Origin: Pirellulales bacterium
GTDB taxonomy: Bacteria; Planctomycetota; Planctomycetia; Pirellulales; JAEUIK01
Length of the DNA stretch: 64,000 bases
Reading direction: 5' to 3'
Assembly: GCA_019636335.1 (NCBI GenBank)
Contig: JAHBXR010000004.1
Location: forward strand, 186,001-250,000
In this document: positions 36,447 through 44,596 of the stretch, in pieces
Layout of the letters: every line of letters starts with the position of its first letter
How positions within the stretch are numbered: position 1 is the stretch's first letter
The notes under the pieces: generated by a model
Database searches by the model: none
What the model was told of the DNA's origin: nothing
Seen by the model: the letters and a program-made list of their open reading frames with translations, nothing else
Made by a program: the position numbers and the translations under genes

Positions 36447-37871
36447 CTATGCGTGGCCGCTTTCTTCGAAGTCGGGCGTGGGAGCGTCACCGTCGATCAC
36501 GTCCTGCTCGAAATCGGTCGGCTCCCCTTCCAGCTTTTCTTTTCCCGCCCCCGTGCCACTCTCGCGCTTGCGCAGGTAGAGCTTGATCGGCACTTCACCG
36601 AAGGGAAGGTGATCGCGCATCGTGCTCAACAGGTAGCGGCGATATTGGTTCGTGATCGCCGTGGGGCTGTTGCAGAAGAGCACGATCGTAGGAGGCTGGA
36701 TGCCCACCTGCGTGCCAAAGTAGATCTTCGTCTCGCGCCCCTGGGAGGCCGGCGGCTGCTTATGCTTCACCGCAAAGCGAATCACCTTGTTCAACTGGCT
36801 CGTCGTGACCCGCTCGAGCGACTGCTTGAACAACATCTGCGAGTGGTTCAACAGCGCCTTCATGTTCTTGCCGGTCTGCCCGGTGACGAAGGCGATCGGC
36901 ACGTGCCACATCGAGCGGAACGTCTCGCGCAGATAGTTGGCCCATTTCTCGGTAGGCATGGTACCGGCGTACAGGTCCCACTTGTTCACCACGAACACGC
37001 ACGGCTTGTACTGCAGCTCGATATAGGCCGCCAGTTGCTTGTCGACCTTGCTGATGCGCTGACTGGCATCGAAAAACAGCAGCGACACGTCCGCGCGGCG
37101 AATGCTGCGTTGCGCGCGGTGCGTGCTGTAGAAATCGAGGTCCGTGACGACGCTCTTGCGGGCCTTGATCCCCGGCGTATCGATGGCCACGAAGGCCTTC
37201 CCATCCAGCTCGAAACGCACGTCCACGCTGTCGCGCGTCGTGCCCGGCACCTCGCTCGTGATCATCCGCTCGGCCTGGGCGAGCGAGTTCACGAAGGTGC
37301 TCTTGCCCGTGTTGCGCCGCCCGACGATCGCCACCTTCATCACCGGCTCTTCAAGCGGCAGCGACAGGTCGTGTTCGGGCAGGCGCTCGAGGATCATGCG
37401 CACGAGCAGGTCCCGGCCGCGATTCTGATGGACGCTCGTCCGCACCAACTTGCCGCGTCCTAGCTTGTAAAACTCGTCGGCCTGCGGGTCGAGCGATTCG
37501 GCGTCGGCTTTGTTCGCCACGCACAGAATCGGCACGTCGGCGTAGCGCAAACGGCGCGCCACCTCTTGATCGAGGGGGACCAGGCCGTCGCGCGTGTCGA
37601 CGACGAACAAGATCACCGAGGCTGTCTCGAGCGCCGCCTCGATCTGGCGCTCGACGTCGTCCGTCAGGTTGTCGACGTCCTCGACCCCCATGCCTCCCGT
37701 GTCGACCAGCTCGAAATAGCGGTCGTCGACGCACATGAGATAACTCTGGCGGTCGCGCGTGACGCCGGCCTGGTCATCGACGATGGCCAATCGCCGACCG
37801 GCGAGCCAATTGAACAGGCTCGACTTGCCGACGTTCGGCCGCCCGACGATTACTACCTGAGGAACGCCCAT
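36447..37871 (-). CDS. der: Ribosome-assembly GTPase Der (EngA)
   Basis: Essential double GTPase for maturation of the 50S ribosomal subunit. It has 474 residues from ATG 37871, which has GGAG eight bases before it; a GTG three codons upstream is less well placed. The first G domain has [18 protein letters not shown] (residues 8-25), DTGGMG and NKAD. The second has [18 protein letters not shown] (about residue 184), [17 protein letters not shown] and NKWD. In the second P-loop Arg-Asn-Thr replaces the usual Pro-Asn-Val, but GKST is kept. The C-terminal KH-like domain ([21 protein letters not shown]) follows. The last 30 residues or so are an acidic tail. Monocistronic, convergent with mgtE. 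Confidence 0.96.
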   Translation of the reverse strand: MGVPQVVIVGRPNVGKSSLFNWLAGRRLAIVDDQAGVTRDRQSYLMCVDDRYFELVDTGGMGVEDVDNLTDDVERQIEAALETASVILFVVDTRDGLVPLDQEVARRLRYADVPILCVANKADAESLDPQADEFYKLGRGKLVRTSVHQNRGRDLLVRMILERLPEHDLSLPLEEPVMKVAIVGRRNTGKSTFVNSLAQAERMITSEVPGTTRDSVDVRFELDGKAFVAIDTPGIKARKSVVTDLDFYSTHRAQRSIRRADVSLLFFDASQRISKVDKQLAAYIELQYKPCVFVVNKWDLYAGTMPTEKWANYLRETFRSMWHVPIAFVTGQTGKNMKALLNHSQMLFKQSLERVTTSQLNKVIRFAVKHKQPPASQGRETKIYFGTQVGIQPPTIVLFCNSPTAITNQYRRYLLSTMRDHLPFGEVPIKLYLRKRESGTGAGKEKLEGEPTDFEQDVIDGDAPTPDFEESGHA

Positions 37872-38080
37872 CGCCACCACTCCGCCAATCGCTCGTCCAC
37901 CTGCGCCCCAAATTCCATGAACCCTTCATCATAGTTCAGCAGAGGGGAGCCGGACAGCAGCGGCGCGTCCCCCCTGGCGGCGAAACAACGCCTGCTTGCG
38001 AACTGTTAAGCCGGGCCGTTTGGCGTATACTGCGGACCACTCGCTCGCCCCATTGCCAGCCACCCCAGGGAAACAAGGAC

Positions 38081-38959
38081 GTGACCTCGAAACGCACGCG
38101 GACGCAGAATCCCACGGCGCGCGGGATCGCGCAAACGCTCGAGAGCCTGCAACGGGCCGGCGTCACGCACGTCTCCCGCCGGCGCGGCTCGTCAAGCGCT
38201 GCCTCGCCGCCACCACCTGCGGAACCAGCAACCGCCAAGACACCACCCCTCGCGGTGGCCGGCAAGCCTGCCGCGACACCTCCACCCAAGGTTGAATCGG
38301 CGCCCGTTCCCCCCGCGACGACTCTCGCCAAGCGCTCGGCCGATCTTTTAGCGGCCCAGGATCCTGCCGTTCCCGCCCTGTCGCGTGCCGAGCGCGTCTC
38401 CGCGCTGCAAGTCATCCAGCAGGAAGTGAAGGGGTGCGTTCGCTGCCACGAGTTGGCCACTACGCGCACGCAAACCGTCTTTGGCGTCGGCAATCCCGAG
38501 GCGCGGCTCGTCTTCTGTGGCGAGGCCCCCGGCGCCGACGAAGATCGCCAGGGCGAACCCTTCGTGGGGCGAGCCGGACAACTGCTCAACAAGATCATCG
38601 AGGCCTGTACCCTGCGCCGCGAGGATGTCTTCATCCTGAACGTGCTGAAGTGCCGCCCCCCGGGCAATCGCAATCCCGCGCCCGACGAAGTCGCGCATTG
38701 CCGCGGCTATCTCGATCGGCAGCTCTCGATTATCCGCCCCGAGTTCATCTGCTGCCTCGGCTCGATCGCCGCGCAGACGCTCCTCGAAACGAACGTCTCG
38801 ATCGGCAAGTTGCGCAAGAAGTTTCACGCGTACGAGGGGATTCCCGTCCTCGTCACCTACCACCCTGCCTACCTGCTGCGCAACCCGGCCGCCAAACGCG
38901 ATGTCTGGGAAGACATGCAGGTGCTGATGAAAGAGATGGGCATCGAGCTACCCAAATAG
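38081..38959 (+). CDS. Uracil-DNA glycosylase, family 4 (iron-sulfur)
   Basis: Removes uracil from DNA to start base-excision repair. It has 292 residues from a GTG start with AGGGAAA upstream. The catalytic domain (residues of about 100-292) has the 4Fe-4S ligands CVRC (about 119-122), a Cys in [11 protein letters not shown] and one in [14 protein letters not shown]. The uracil site is [20 protein letters not shown] and the C-terminal motif is [14 protein letters not shown]. The first 95 residues or so are Ala/Pro/Arg-rich low-complexity, longer than the 190-220 residues of most family-4 enzymes needs, and may be a flexible tether. The stop codon TAG (38957-38959) is the first three bases of a palindromic repeat. 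Confidence 0.93.
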   Translation: MTSKRTRTQNPTARGIAQTLESLQRAGVTHVSRRRGSSSAASPPPPAEPATAKTPPLAVAGKPAATPPPKVESAPVPPATTLAKRSADLLAAQDPAVPALSRAERVSALQVIQQEVKGCVRCHELATTRTQTVFGVGNPEARLVFCGEAPGADEDRQGEPFVGRAGQLLNKIIEACTLRREDVFILNVLKCRPPGNRNPAPDEVAHCRGYLDRQLSIIRPEFICCLGSIAAQTLLETNVSIGKLRKKFHAYEGIPVLVTYHPAYLLRNPAAKRDVWEDMQVLMKEMGIELPK

Positions 38960-39034
38960 GTCAGGTACTCCGTACCTGACAATCGATCGAGTTGGCCATA
39001 TCGAATCACTGTCAGGTACGGCGTACCTGACCTA
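38957..39034. repeat. Palindromic doublet element, copy A (REPIN-like)
   Basis: Two near-identical 21-bp palindromes of form GTCAGGTAC-N3-GTACCTGAC at 38960-38980 (loop TCC) and 39011-39031 (loop GGC), separated by 30 bases. With the flanking TAG and CTA the whole element is an inverted repeat, TAGGTCAGGTAC ... GTACCTGACCTA. It fills the space between two convergent genes and gives both of them their TAG stop codon. Copy B at 48443-48517 has the same two palindromes and the same 30-base spacing, with 20 of 30 spacer bases identical. The layout is that of a REP doublet. It might also act as a two-way terminator. Confidence 0.8.
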
Positions 39035-40006
39035 CTTGCCCACCGGCTCCGCCTCGGCCGGTGTCGCCGCGAGTTGTTTGTCGAGCCAATCGGCGGCCAC
39101 CTTTACCTCTTCGTGAATCGTCGGCCAGGGGTGCCCGCCTCCCGGCTTCACGATCAGCTCGCACGGCACGCCCACTTTTTCGCACGCTTCTTTCATCGTC
39201 TCCGACTGCTGCAGCGGCACCAGCGGGTCGGCGTCGCCGTGAATCAGCAACAGCGGCGGCCCGGCGCTGTGGACCAGACGCGCGGGCGATATTTTTTCCA
39301 CCTGTACGGCAATCTCTTCGTCGCTCTTCCCTTCAATCCCCTCGGCGAACAGTAGATTGCCCAGCATGCGGCCGAGCCGGCTCTTCGCCTCCGAGATGTC
39401 GCGCTGCCTGCCGCCATAGGTCAGAAAATCGGTGGGCGGAAAGAAGGCGATCGCCGCTTTGACGTCGGTACCGTAGCGGTCGAGTTCGTTCCGCGCTTCG
39501 GGGCGGCCCGGTTCGGCCGTCATCACCGTCAGGCAGGTCAAGTGTCCGCCGGCCGAAGCCCCCGCCATCGCCAGCCGATCGGGATCGATGCCGTACTCCT
39601 CGCTGTGCGACTTCACCCAGCGAATCGCCCGCTTGAGGTGACGCACCATCTCCGGCGCGGCGAACTTCGTGATCGAGCCGGGACGCACGGCAAACACGGT
39701 GTATCCGCGGCCACACAGAATGTCGAACATCTGCGCCTGCTTGTGATCGTTGATCTTCCCCCGATCCGAGTGCCACGCGCCGCTGGCCACGTCGACGATG
39801 CCCAGGCCGTTCGAAGGCCCCGTCGGTGTGAAGATGTCCATCACCAGCGCCAGCCCGTCCGTCTCGCCATAGACCACATCCTGCTGCTGCTTGTAGGGCG
39901 GGTCGTCCGCACGGGCCGAGCGGGGCATCGCGGCCAGCACCAGCAGCACGAGCGACCACGGCACGAATCGAACGGAGCAAGCGGGCAAACCATAAAACGG
40001 CGGCAT
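39032..40006 (-). CDS. Secreted alpha/beta hydrolase (esterase/lipase-like)
   Basis: 324 residues. Signal peptide at the N-terminus (VPWSLVLLVLAAMPRSARA, cleavage near residue 33). The mature part is an alpha/beta hydrolase of the BD-FAE/esterase kind: LALVMDIFTPTG, the nucleophile elbow LAMAGASAGGHLTCL (Ser near residue 151), LLLIHGDADPLVPLQQSE with the acidic residue, and GGGHPWPTIHEEVKVAADWL with the catalytic His. It is probably periplasmic or exported and acts on an ester such as an acylated carbohydrate; the exact substrate is unknown. GGAG lies nine bases before the ATG. The TAG stop is formed by the end of the palindromic element. Confidence 0.88.
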   Translation of the reverse strand: MPPFYGLPACSVRFVPWSLVLLVLAAMPRSARADDPPYKQQQDVVYGETDGLALVMDIFTPTGPSNGLGIVDVASGAWHSDRGKINDHKQAQMFDILCGRGYTVFAVRPGSITKFAAPEMVRHLKRAIRWVKSHSEEYGIDPDRLAMAGASAGGHLTCLTVMTAEPGRPEARNELDRYGTDVKAAIAFFPPTDFLTYGGRQRDISEAKSRLGRMLGNLLFAEGIEGKSDEEIAVQVEKISPARLVHSAGPPLLLIHGDADPLVPLQQSETMKEACEKVGVPCELIVKPGGGHPWPTIHEEVKVAADWLDKQLAATPAEAEPVGK

Positions 40007-40176
40007 GAGCGAGATCTCCAGACGGGCGGCGCGGTTGGCAAAGCGCCGCTAGTGTACACCATGCCCGGCCGAGCGGGGCAAGACCGCCCTACTTTCTGAC
40101 TCCCCGCCAGGTGGTGTAAACTCGGGCACGAATCGTGAAAGCCGCAGCTTCGACCGCTTCTACAGGCGCACCAACG

Positions 40177-40533
40177 ATGACTCAACAAACGCGACAAGGG
40201 GATGTGACCGTCTTTCAGCTCGATCGCGAGTACGATGCGCTCGACGTCGCACGGTTCGAGCCCTTTGCCGCCGAATTGTTGGCCGCCGCCAAATCGGCGA
40301 ATCCCCCGCTCCTCGTGCTCGACTTTGGCCACACCGCCTACATCGGCTCGAGTTTCATCGAAATGCTCGTGCGAGCCTGGAAGCGACTCAACGAACGCGG
40401 CGGGCGGATGGCCCTCTGTGGCGTGGCCGGCTTCTGCCAGGACGTGCTCCGCGCCACGCAACTCGATACGCTGTGGCCCATCTGCGACGACCGTGATGCC
40501 GCCGTCGCGCTGCTGCAGGAACCCGCCTCGTAA
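40177..40533 (+). CDS. STAS-domain protein (anti-sigma factor antagonist-like)
   Basis: About 118 residues, one STAS domain. VTVFQLDREYDALDVARFEPFAAELL is the first strand/helix unit. LLVLDFGHTAYIGSSFIEMLVRAW is the conserved phosphorylation loop, with Ser-Ser after Gly where SpoIIAA/RsbV carry the Ser that is phosphorylated by an anti-sigma kinase. GRMALCGVAGFCQDVLRATQLDTLWPI is the last strand. Such proteins bind and remove anti-sigma kinases or act in partner-switching signalling. No kinase or phosphatase partner is adjacent; the ECF factor at 43985-44488 is of a different regulatory kind. A GTG at 40135 in frame would add 14 residues that are not conserved. Confidence 0.85.
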   Translation: MTQQTRQGDVTVFQLDREYDALDVARFEPFAAELLAAAKSANPPLLVLDFGHTAYIGSSFIEMLVRAWKRLNERGGRMALCGVAGFCQDVLRATQLDTLWPICDDRDAAVALLQEPAS

Positions 40534-40755
40534 TCTCGCGCCCCAGCGCCCCCCAAAGACAGTTACCGCAGCCGAATTTCAAGCGCGAAGCGTCCGTTTT
40601 GAAGTGGCGCTTTTCGCGGAATCATAACCCGACGCATCAGCGAGGGGACACTTTGCTCGACGTTCTTTGCAGGAATTCCCTCGCTCACGCTTCGGGGTAG
40701 GGTGGGCTGATTGGCCGAGGATCGAGGTTCCCGAACTTCTGACTTTGACAGACTG

Positions 40756-41826
40756 TTAGGGCTGATTTGCCTCGCGCGCGAGAAACCTTCCCTCGCGCAA
40801 GAAACGCAGCGTACATTCGAGCGTCTGCTTGTTCGACATGATGAACGTGTGGCTCGCCGGCACGACGATGAAGTCCGCCGCCCCGTCGAGCCGCGTCTCG
40901 TCGACCCGCACCAACCCATCGTCATCGCCGGGCAGGAGCGGATTCCAACCGTTGCCCGAACGCGTGCCGCCGGCGATCACGCCGAACTCGCACGAGGGGG
41001 TGGCCAACTCGAGGTTCAAACGGTCCCATTCACGCGAAATCTGGCGCGCCGGCTTCCCCCCGATCGTACGAAAGGCCACGTTCACCACCGCCGCCTGGGC
41101 CAACAGCGCCCCCTGATTGGGCGGCGCCAACATCACGAAGCGCCTGATGCGAGGATCGGGCCCGCGGCCACTCGCTGGATCGTGCAGGTCGGCCAGGTAA
41201 TGGCGCACGACGATACTGCCCAGGCTATGTCCGACGAAGTTCAACTCGGTCGCCTCGGGCATGCCGTCGATCACGCGCGCCAGCGTGGCGGCATGTTCCG
41301 CCACCGACTTGCGTGTCGTCGGGTAGCAGAAATCGACAACCGTGTAATCGCTCTGCTTGCGCAAATACTTCACTAGCGGGCGCATGGCGTCGCGGCTGCG
41401 CATCAGCCCGTGCAGCACGATCACCACGCGGCCCCGCGTCGGCTCGAGCTGCCGCTCGGCGATCAACTCGTCGAGCTTCGCCTGGCATTGTTCGTACGTG
41501 CCCCAGGCATAGCGGAGATCGCGCGGGCCCAGCAGCCGGTAGTGCCCATCGACGGCATGCTGTTGGATGCGCCACGCGCCGTAGATCAGCTCATCGCCCC
41601 AAAGCTGCGTGCCGCCGAGCGTGGGGGTCACCAGGTTCGGATAGCCGGTCGGCGTGGCCAGTGCCTCGGGCAGCAGCTTCGGCTGCTCGTCGTCTGGTTC
41701 TTCATCGTCCGACTCGACGAAGCTCTCGGCAGACTCGACGCCTGCCGGTTCATGCGCCGCGGCGGAGATCGGTAGTACGACCGTGCCAACAACGGTGAGT
41801 AAGAGTCGCAGCAACAAGCGAGGCAT
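40756..41826 (-). CDS. Secreted lipase-like alpha/beta hydrolase
   Basis: 356 residues from ATG 41826, with AAGGAAGGA about ten bases before it. Signal peptide MPRLLLRLLLTVVGTVVLPISAAAH, then an acidic stretch (SDDEEPDDEQ). The hydrolase domain begins around RVVIVLHGLMRSRDAMRPLVKYL. The nucleophile elbow is LNFVGHSLGSIVVRHYL (Ser in GHSLG), LAPPNQGALLAQ follows as in PGAP1/lipase-class proteins, and the catalytic His is in FIVVPASHTFIM near the end. Export and the acidic N-terminus suggest action in the periplasm or envelope. It lies downstream of, and co-directional with, the secreted protein at 41954-43372 (127 bases apart), and may belong to the ECF-linked transcript. Substrate unknown. 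Confidence 0.85.
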   Translation of the reverse strand: MPRLLLRLLLTVVGTVVLPISAAAHEPAGVESAESFVESDDEEPDDEQPKLLPEALATPTGYPNLVTPTLGGTQLWGDELIYGAWRIQQHAVDGHYRLLGPRDLRYAWGTYEQCQAKLDELIAERQLEPTRGRVVIVLHGLMRSRDAMRPLVKYLRKQSDYTVVDFCYPTTRKSVAEHAATLARVIDGMPEATELNFVGHSLGSIVVRHYLADLHDPASGRGPDPRIRRFVMLAPPNQGALLAQAAVVNVAFRTIGGKPARQISREWDRLNLELATPSCEFGVIAGGTRSGNGWNPLLPGDDDGLVRVDETRLDGAADFIVVPASHTFIMSNKQTLECTLRFLREGRFLAREANQP

Positions 41827-41953
41827 GGGCCAGTTCCTTCCTTGGATCGGGCCGATGAACCGAGGAGCGTCCGCCAAGAAGGGCGAACCTGCGGAGAATA
41901 CGTATCCCGCGGGTACGCCCACAAGAGCAACGCCCTCGAATCGTGCTAGCGTC

Positions 41954-43372
41954 TCACTTGCTAGCAGCCGGCCGCACCTGGATCCGCCAGTCGAGCCCGG
42001 CGCGGTAATTCATCTTGGCCATAGGCGAGGCTTTCAACTCGGCGATTCCGTCGGAGTTCAAACGATACTCGAACTCGCCGCCGCCGACCGGATTCTTCGG
42101 AGCCGCCGGCTCGAGCTCGGCCAGCGCCGCGGGAAGCTTGCCCTCGTGCCCTGCCGCGTAGAGCCCTAGCGCCCCGACCGCCTGCAACGCATCGAGGCGT
42201 CGATCGAGCTTGAGCTGCGCCTTGACCGCCTGCTCGATTCCGGGCACGAAGAACTGCGCCAGCGGAATCATCTCTTTCACCCGCCCCTTGGCAAGCTGCT
42301 GGCCGAGGGCCGCGGGTTCGTTGGCCAGGTGCGGCAGATAGGCGGCCTTCGCCACCCCATCGTAGAAGTAGTAGTAGACCAGCACCGTGTAGCGCACGGT
42401 GACCTCGCCCTCGGACATGCCCTTCACGCGTTCCGGAGAAAAACCGGCCTGATCGATCAGAAAGGCACGTGCCTCGTCGACGCTCGGCTTCTCGGCGCTG
42501 TCCCACAAGGTCGACCACTCGAAGCTCTCCAACTCCTGGCGCATCTGCTCGGCGGTCGATCGCATCTGACTTTCGAGGCGCGACCACTCCTCCTCGCTGC
42601 GCGGACGTTCCAGGTCGCGCAGTTCAGGAAACTTGTAGAGCAGCAACTCGCGCTCGAAGTCGAGCGAGCCGCGCACGTCGATCAAGGGGCGCGGCAACGA
42701 CGCCAGGGCCCAGTACAGATTGGGCGCGCCGGGCTGCGTGATGAACTCCTGCACCTCGTCGAGCAGCAACTCGGCAATCGCCACGCCCGTCAGGCGATTC
42801 ACCAGGAACGGCGCGTTGGCGACGTGCCGCGCAAAGGCCAGCCCCGTTTGCAGCGTATGGACGGCGTCGTCGAAGCGGCCGGCCTGGACGTCGCCGCGAA
42901 TCTTCACCGCCAGCAGGCGCCCGTACAATCGCATTTGCGTAATGTCCGGCAGACGGAACTCCAGCGGATCCTGACCGTCCTCGCCGTAGGGATACTCCCA
43001 ATCGCACGTCTCGCGACGCGCGCCGACTTCCAATTGAGAGAGCACGTATGCGTAGCTCTCGAGCAGCTTGTCGACTTCGTCCGCCTTCAACTCTCCGCGC
43101 GGCACCGTCAACAGTCGCTGGCACTCTTCGATGAGATGCTTGTTCCATTCGTCGTGTTTCTCGTGCCGCGGCCGTAGATAGAGAGGCGCCGCGTTCCCCG
43201 GACGCAAGTCGGTCAGGGGCGGAAGCAGCCGGTATTGGAACGCCGGCACGGGCTCGCGTCGCGCATCCATGACGAACGTCTCGACCGGCGTCGCCGGTGG
43301 CGATGCCGCTTCGTCCGAGTATCCCATCCAGCCTGCCGCCATCAAACTCGTGACCATGACTAGGGAACGCAT
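41954..43372 (-). CDS. Secreted protein of unknown function
   Basis: 472 residues. I do not recognise a named family. Start ATG 43372 has AAAGGAA about eight bases upstream; ATGs six residues earlier are possible. The N-terminus (SLVMVTSLMAAGWMGYSDEA) looks like an export signal. The rest is mainly helical, with many Leu/Glu/Arg heptad-like segments (ITQMRLYGRLLAVKIRGD, GRFDDAVHTLQTGLAFARHV), resembling planctomycete proteins of unknown role that have TPR-like helices. A Tyr-rich stretch (RYTVLVYYYFYDGVAKA) and a C-terminal beta part (GGEFEYRLNSDGIAELKA) follow. It lies 139 bases after the anti-sigma-like gene and before a lipase gene, all on one strand, so it may be under the ECF factor. Confidence 0.75.
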   Translation of the reverse strand: MRSLVMVTSLMAAGWMGYSDEAASPPATPVETFVMDARREPVPAFQYRLLPPLTDLRPGNAAPLYLRPRHEKHDEWNKHLIEECQRLLTVPRGELKADEVDKLLESYAYVLSQLEVGARRETCDWEYPYGEDGQDPLEFRLPDITQMRLYGRLLAVKIRGDVQAGRFDDAVHTLQTGLAFARHVANAPFLVNRLTGVAIAELLLDEVQEFITQPGAPNLYWALASLPRPLIDVRGSLDFERELLLYKFPELRDLERPRSEEEWSRLESQMRSTAEQMRQELESFEWSTLWDSAEKPSVDEARAFLIDQAGFSPERVKGMSEGEVTVRYTVLVYYYFYDGVAKAAYLPHLANEPAALGQQLAKGRVKEMIPLAQFFVPGIEQAVKAQLKLDRRLDALQAVGALGLYAAGHEGKLPAALAELEPAAPKNPVGGGEFEYRLNSDGIAELKASPMAKMNYRAGLDWRIQVRPAASK

Positions 43373-43511
43373 CGCACGGTTCCTTTCCATTCGTAAGGGA
43401 AGCGAGTGTCGCCGCCCGGTGCGGAGACACGTTGCAGCGGATGAGAAGTGTTTAGGGCGTCATCCCCCCGCGCCATGCCGCGGCAGGCAGATCAGCTCGA
43501 TGCCCTGCCAT

Positions 43512-44018
43512 TCAGGTGGGCGTCCACAGTTCTTCCAACAGCGCCTTTTCCAAAGCACGCCGCGTCGGCGTGGGAGGCGGAGCGTTCGTTTCGACCGGCC
43601 TCGAGGGTATGGACTGCTGCTCAGGTTCCGGCAAACCCGCTGCCGTCATGCGAGTCCGTTGCACGAGATAACTCGCACCAGAACGCGCCGGTCGCGCGTC
43701 GGCGGACAATGGCTCGCGATTCGTGGGTGGGTCCACTTCGGCGAGATTCGCACGCACCTGCTCGGCAGGAACCGTCGATAACTCGAGCGAGGGCGCTTCA
43801 CGACTCGTGTTGGTAAGAGTCCACGCCGCGACGGCGGCCATCGCGCAGGCAGACAGCAGCGCCGCAAGGTTCCACTGCCGAGCCTGGCGCCGGCCGGCGC
43901 GGCGGCCTGCCTCGAACAAGATCCGGTCGCGCTGCAATCCTCCCGCGTCGGGAACGAGGTGCGCAAGCCGCGCGGCCAGTTCGTTTAGCGATTCGTCGTG
44001 TGGATCGTGTTCGGACAT
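43512..44018 (-). CDS. Membrane protein, probable anti-sigma factor of the overlapping ECF gene
   Basis: 168 residues with one membrane segment (NLAALLSACAMAAVAAWTL, residues of about 50-69). The first 49 residues would be cytoplasmic and contain helix-forming NELAARLAHLVPDAGG and an Arg-rich stretch. The 100 residues after the membrane segment are low in structure and end in RRALEKALLEELW. Its start overlaps the ECF gene end by 34 bases, a common layout for sigma/anti-sigma pairs. It lacks the zinc HxxxCxxC motif of ZAS anti-sigma factors, so the anti-sigma role is inferred from position and topology only. Confidence 0.7.
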   Translation of the reverse strand: MSEHDPHDESLNELAARLAHLVPDAGGLQRDRILFEAGRRAGRRQARQWNLAALLSACAMAAVAAWTLTNTSREAPSLELSTVPAEQVRANLAEVDPPTNREPLSADARPARSGASYLVQRTRMTAAGLPEPEQQSIPSRPVETNAPPPTPTRRALEKALLEELWTPT

Positions 44019-44488
44019 GAGGCACCCAAGATCTCGCGCAGCGCGGCGATCGCTGCCTGGTAACGCCGGTACACGGTCGCGAGCGACGTGGCGTGTACTT
44101 CGGCTATCTGTTCGAAGGTCAGTCCCCCCCACAAACGCGCGACGACAATCTCGCGCAGCTCGCCCGGCAACTGCTCGAGCGCGGCCGATGCTACCTGTCC
44201 ATCGAGCGAGTCCGCCCGGGGAACGAAGCTGCGATCCTCGCGCGAGACCGCCTGCTCGCGACGTTTCCGCCGCCAGAAACTGCGCCGCTCGGAAATCGCC
44301 GCGTTACGCGTCACGCGAAAGAGCCACGGTTCGATCGGCTCGGGCCAGGGGCGCAGGTCGACCAGCTTGATGAACGTCTCTTGCACGACATCTTCGGCCG
44401 ATGCCGTCCATTGTCGCGCGTAGAGCACCAGCGGACCGCCGTAACGGTCGACCAGCCTCCCCAGGCGGTCCGGCAACTCTTCGCTCAT
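43985..44488 (-). CDS. ECF-type RNA polymerase sigma factor
   Basis: 167 residues, usual for ECF factors. Region 2 runs from about residue 10 to 75 (YGGPLVLYARQWTASAEDVVQETFIKLVDL, WLFRVTRNAAISERRSFWRR). Region 4 is about 105-160 (LEQLPGELREIVVARLWGGLTFEQIAE, TSLATVYRRYQAAIAALREIL). No region 3 is present. It recruits RNA polymerase to a small stress- or envelope-type regulon. AGGGAGA lies about eleven bases before the ATG. The overlapping downstream gene codes for a single-pass membrane protein that probably restrains it. Downstream secreted genes on the same strand may be targets. Confidence 0.92.
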   Translation of the reverse strand: MSEELPDRLGRLVDRYGGPLVLYARQWTASAEDVVQETFIKLVDLRPWPEPIEPWLFRVTRNAAISERRSFWRRKRREQAVSREDRSFVPRADSLDGQVASAALEQLPGELREIVVARLWGGLTFEQIAEVHATSLATVYRRYQAAIAALREILGASCPNTIHTTNR

Positions 44489-44596
44489 CGAGCTCGCGTC
44501 TCCCTGTTCCGTCTAACAGGATAACGCCACGACCGGCACGGTTTTTCAGGCCGAAAGTTGGAATCTCGACATTTCCGTCGAGGAAGCATGTCGCGG

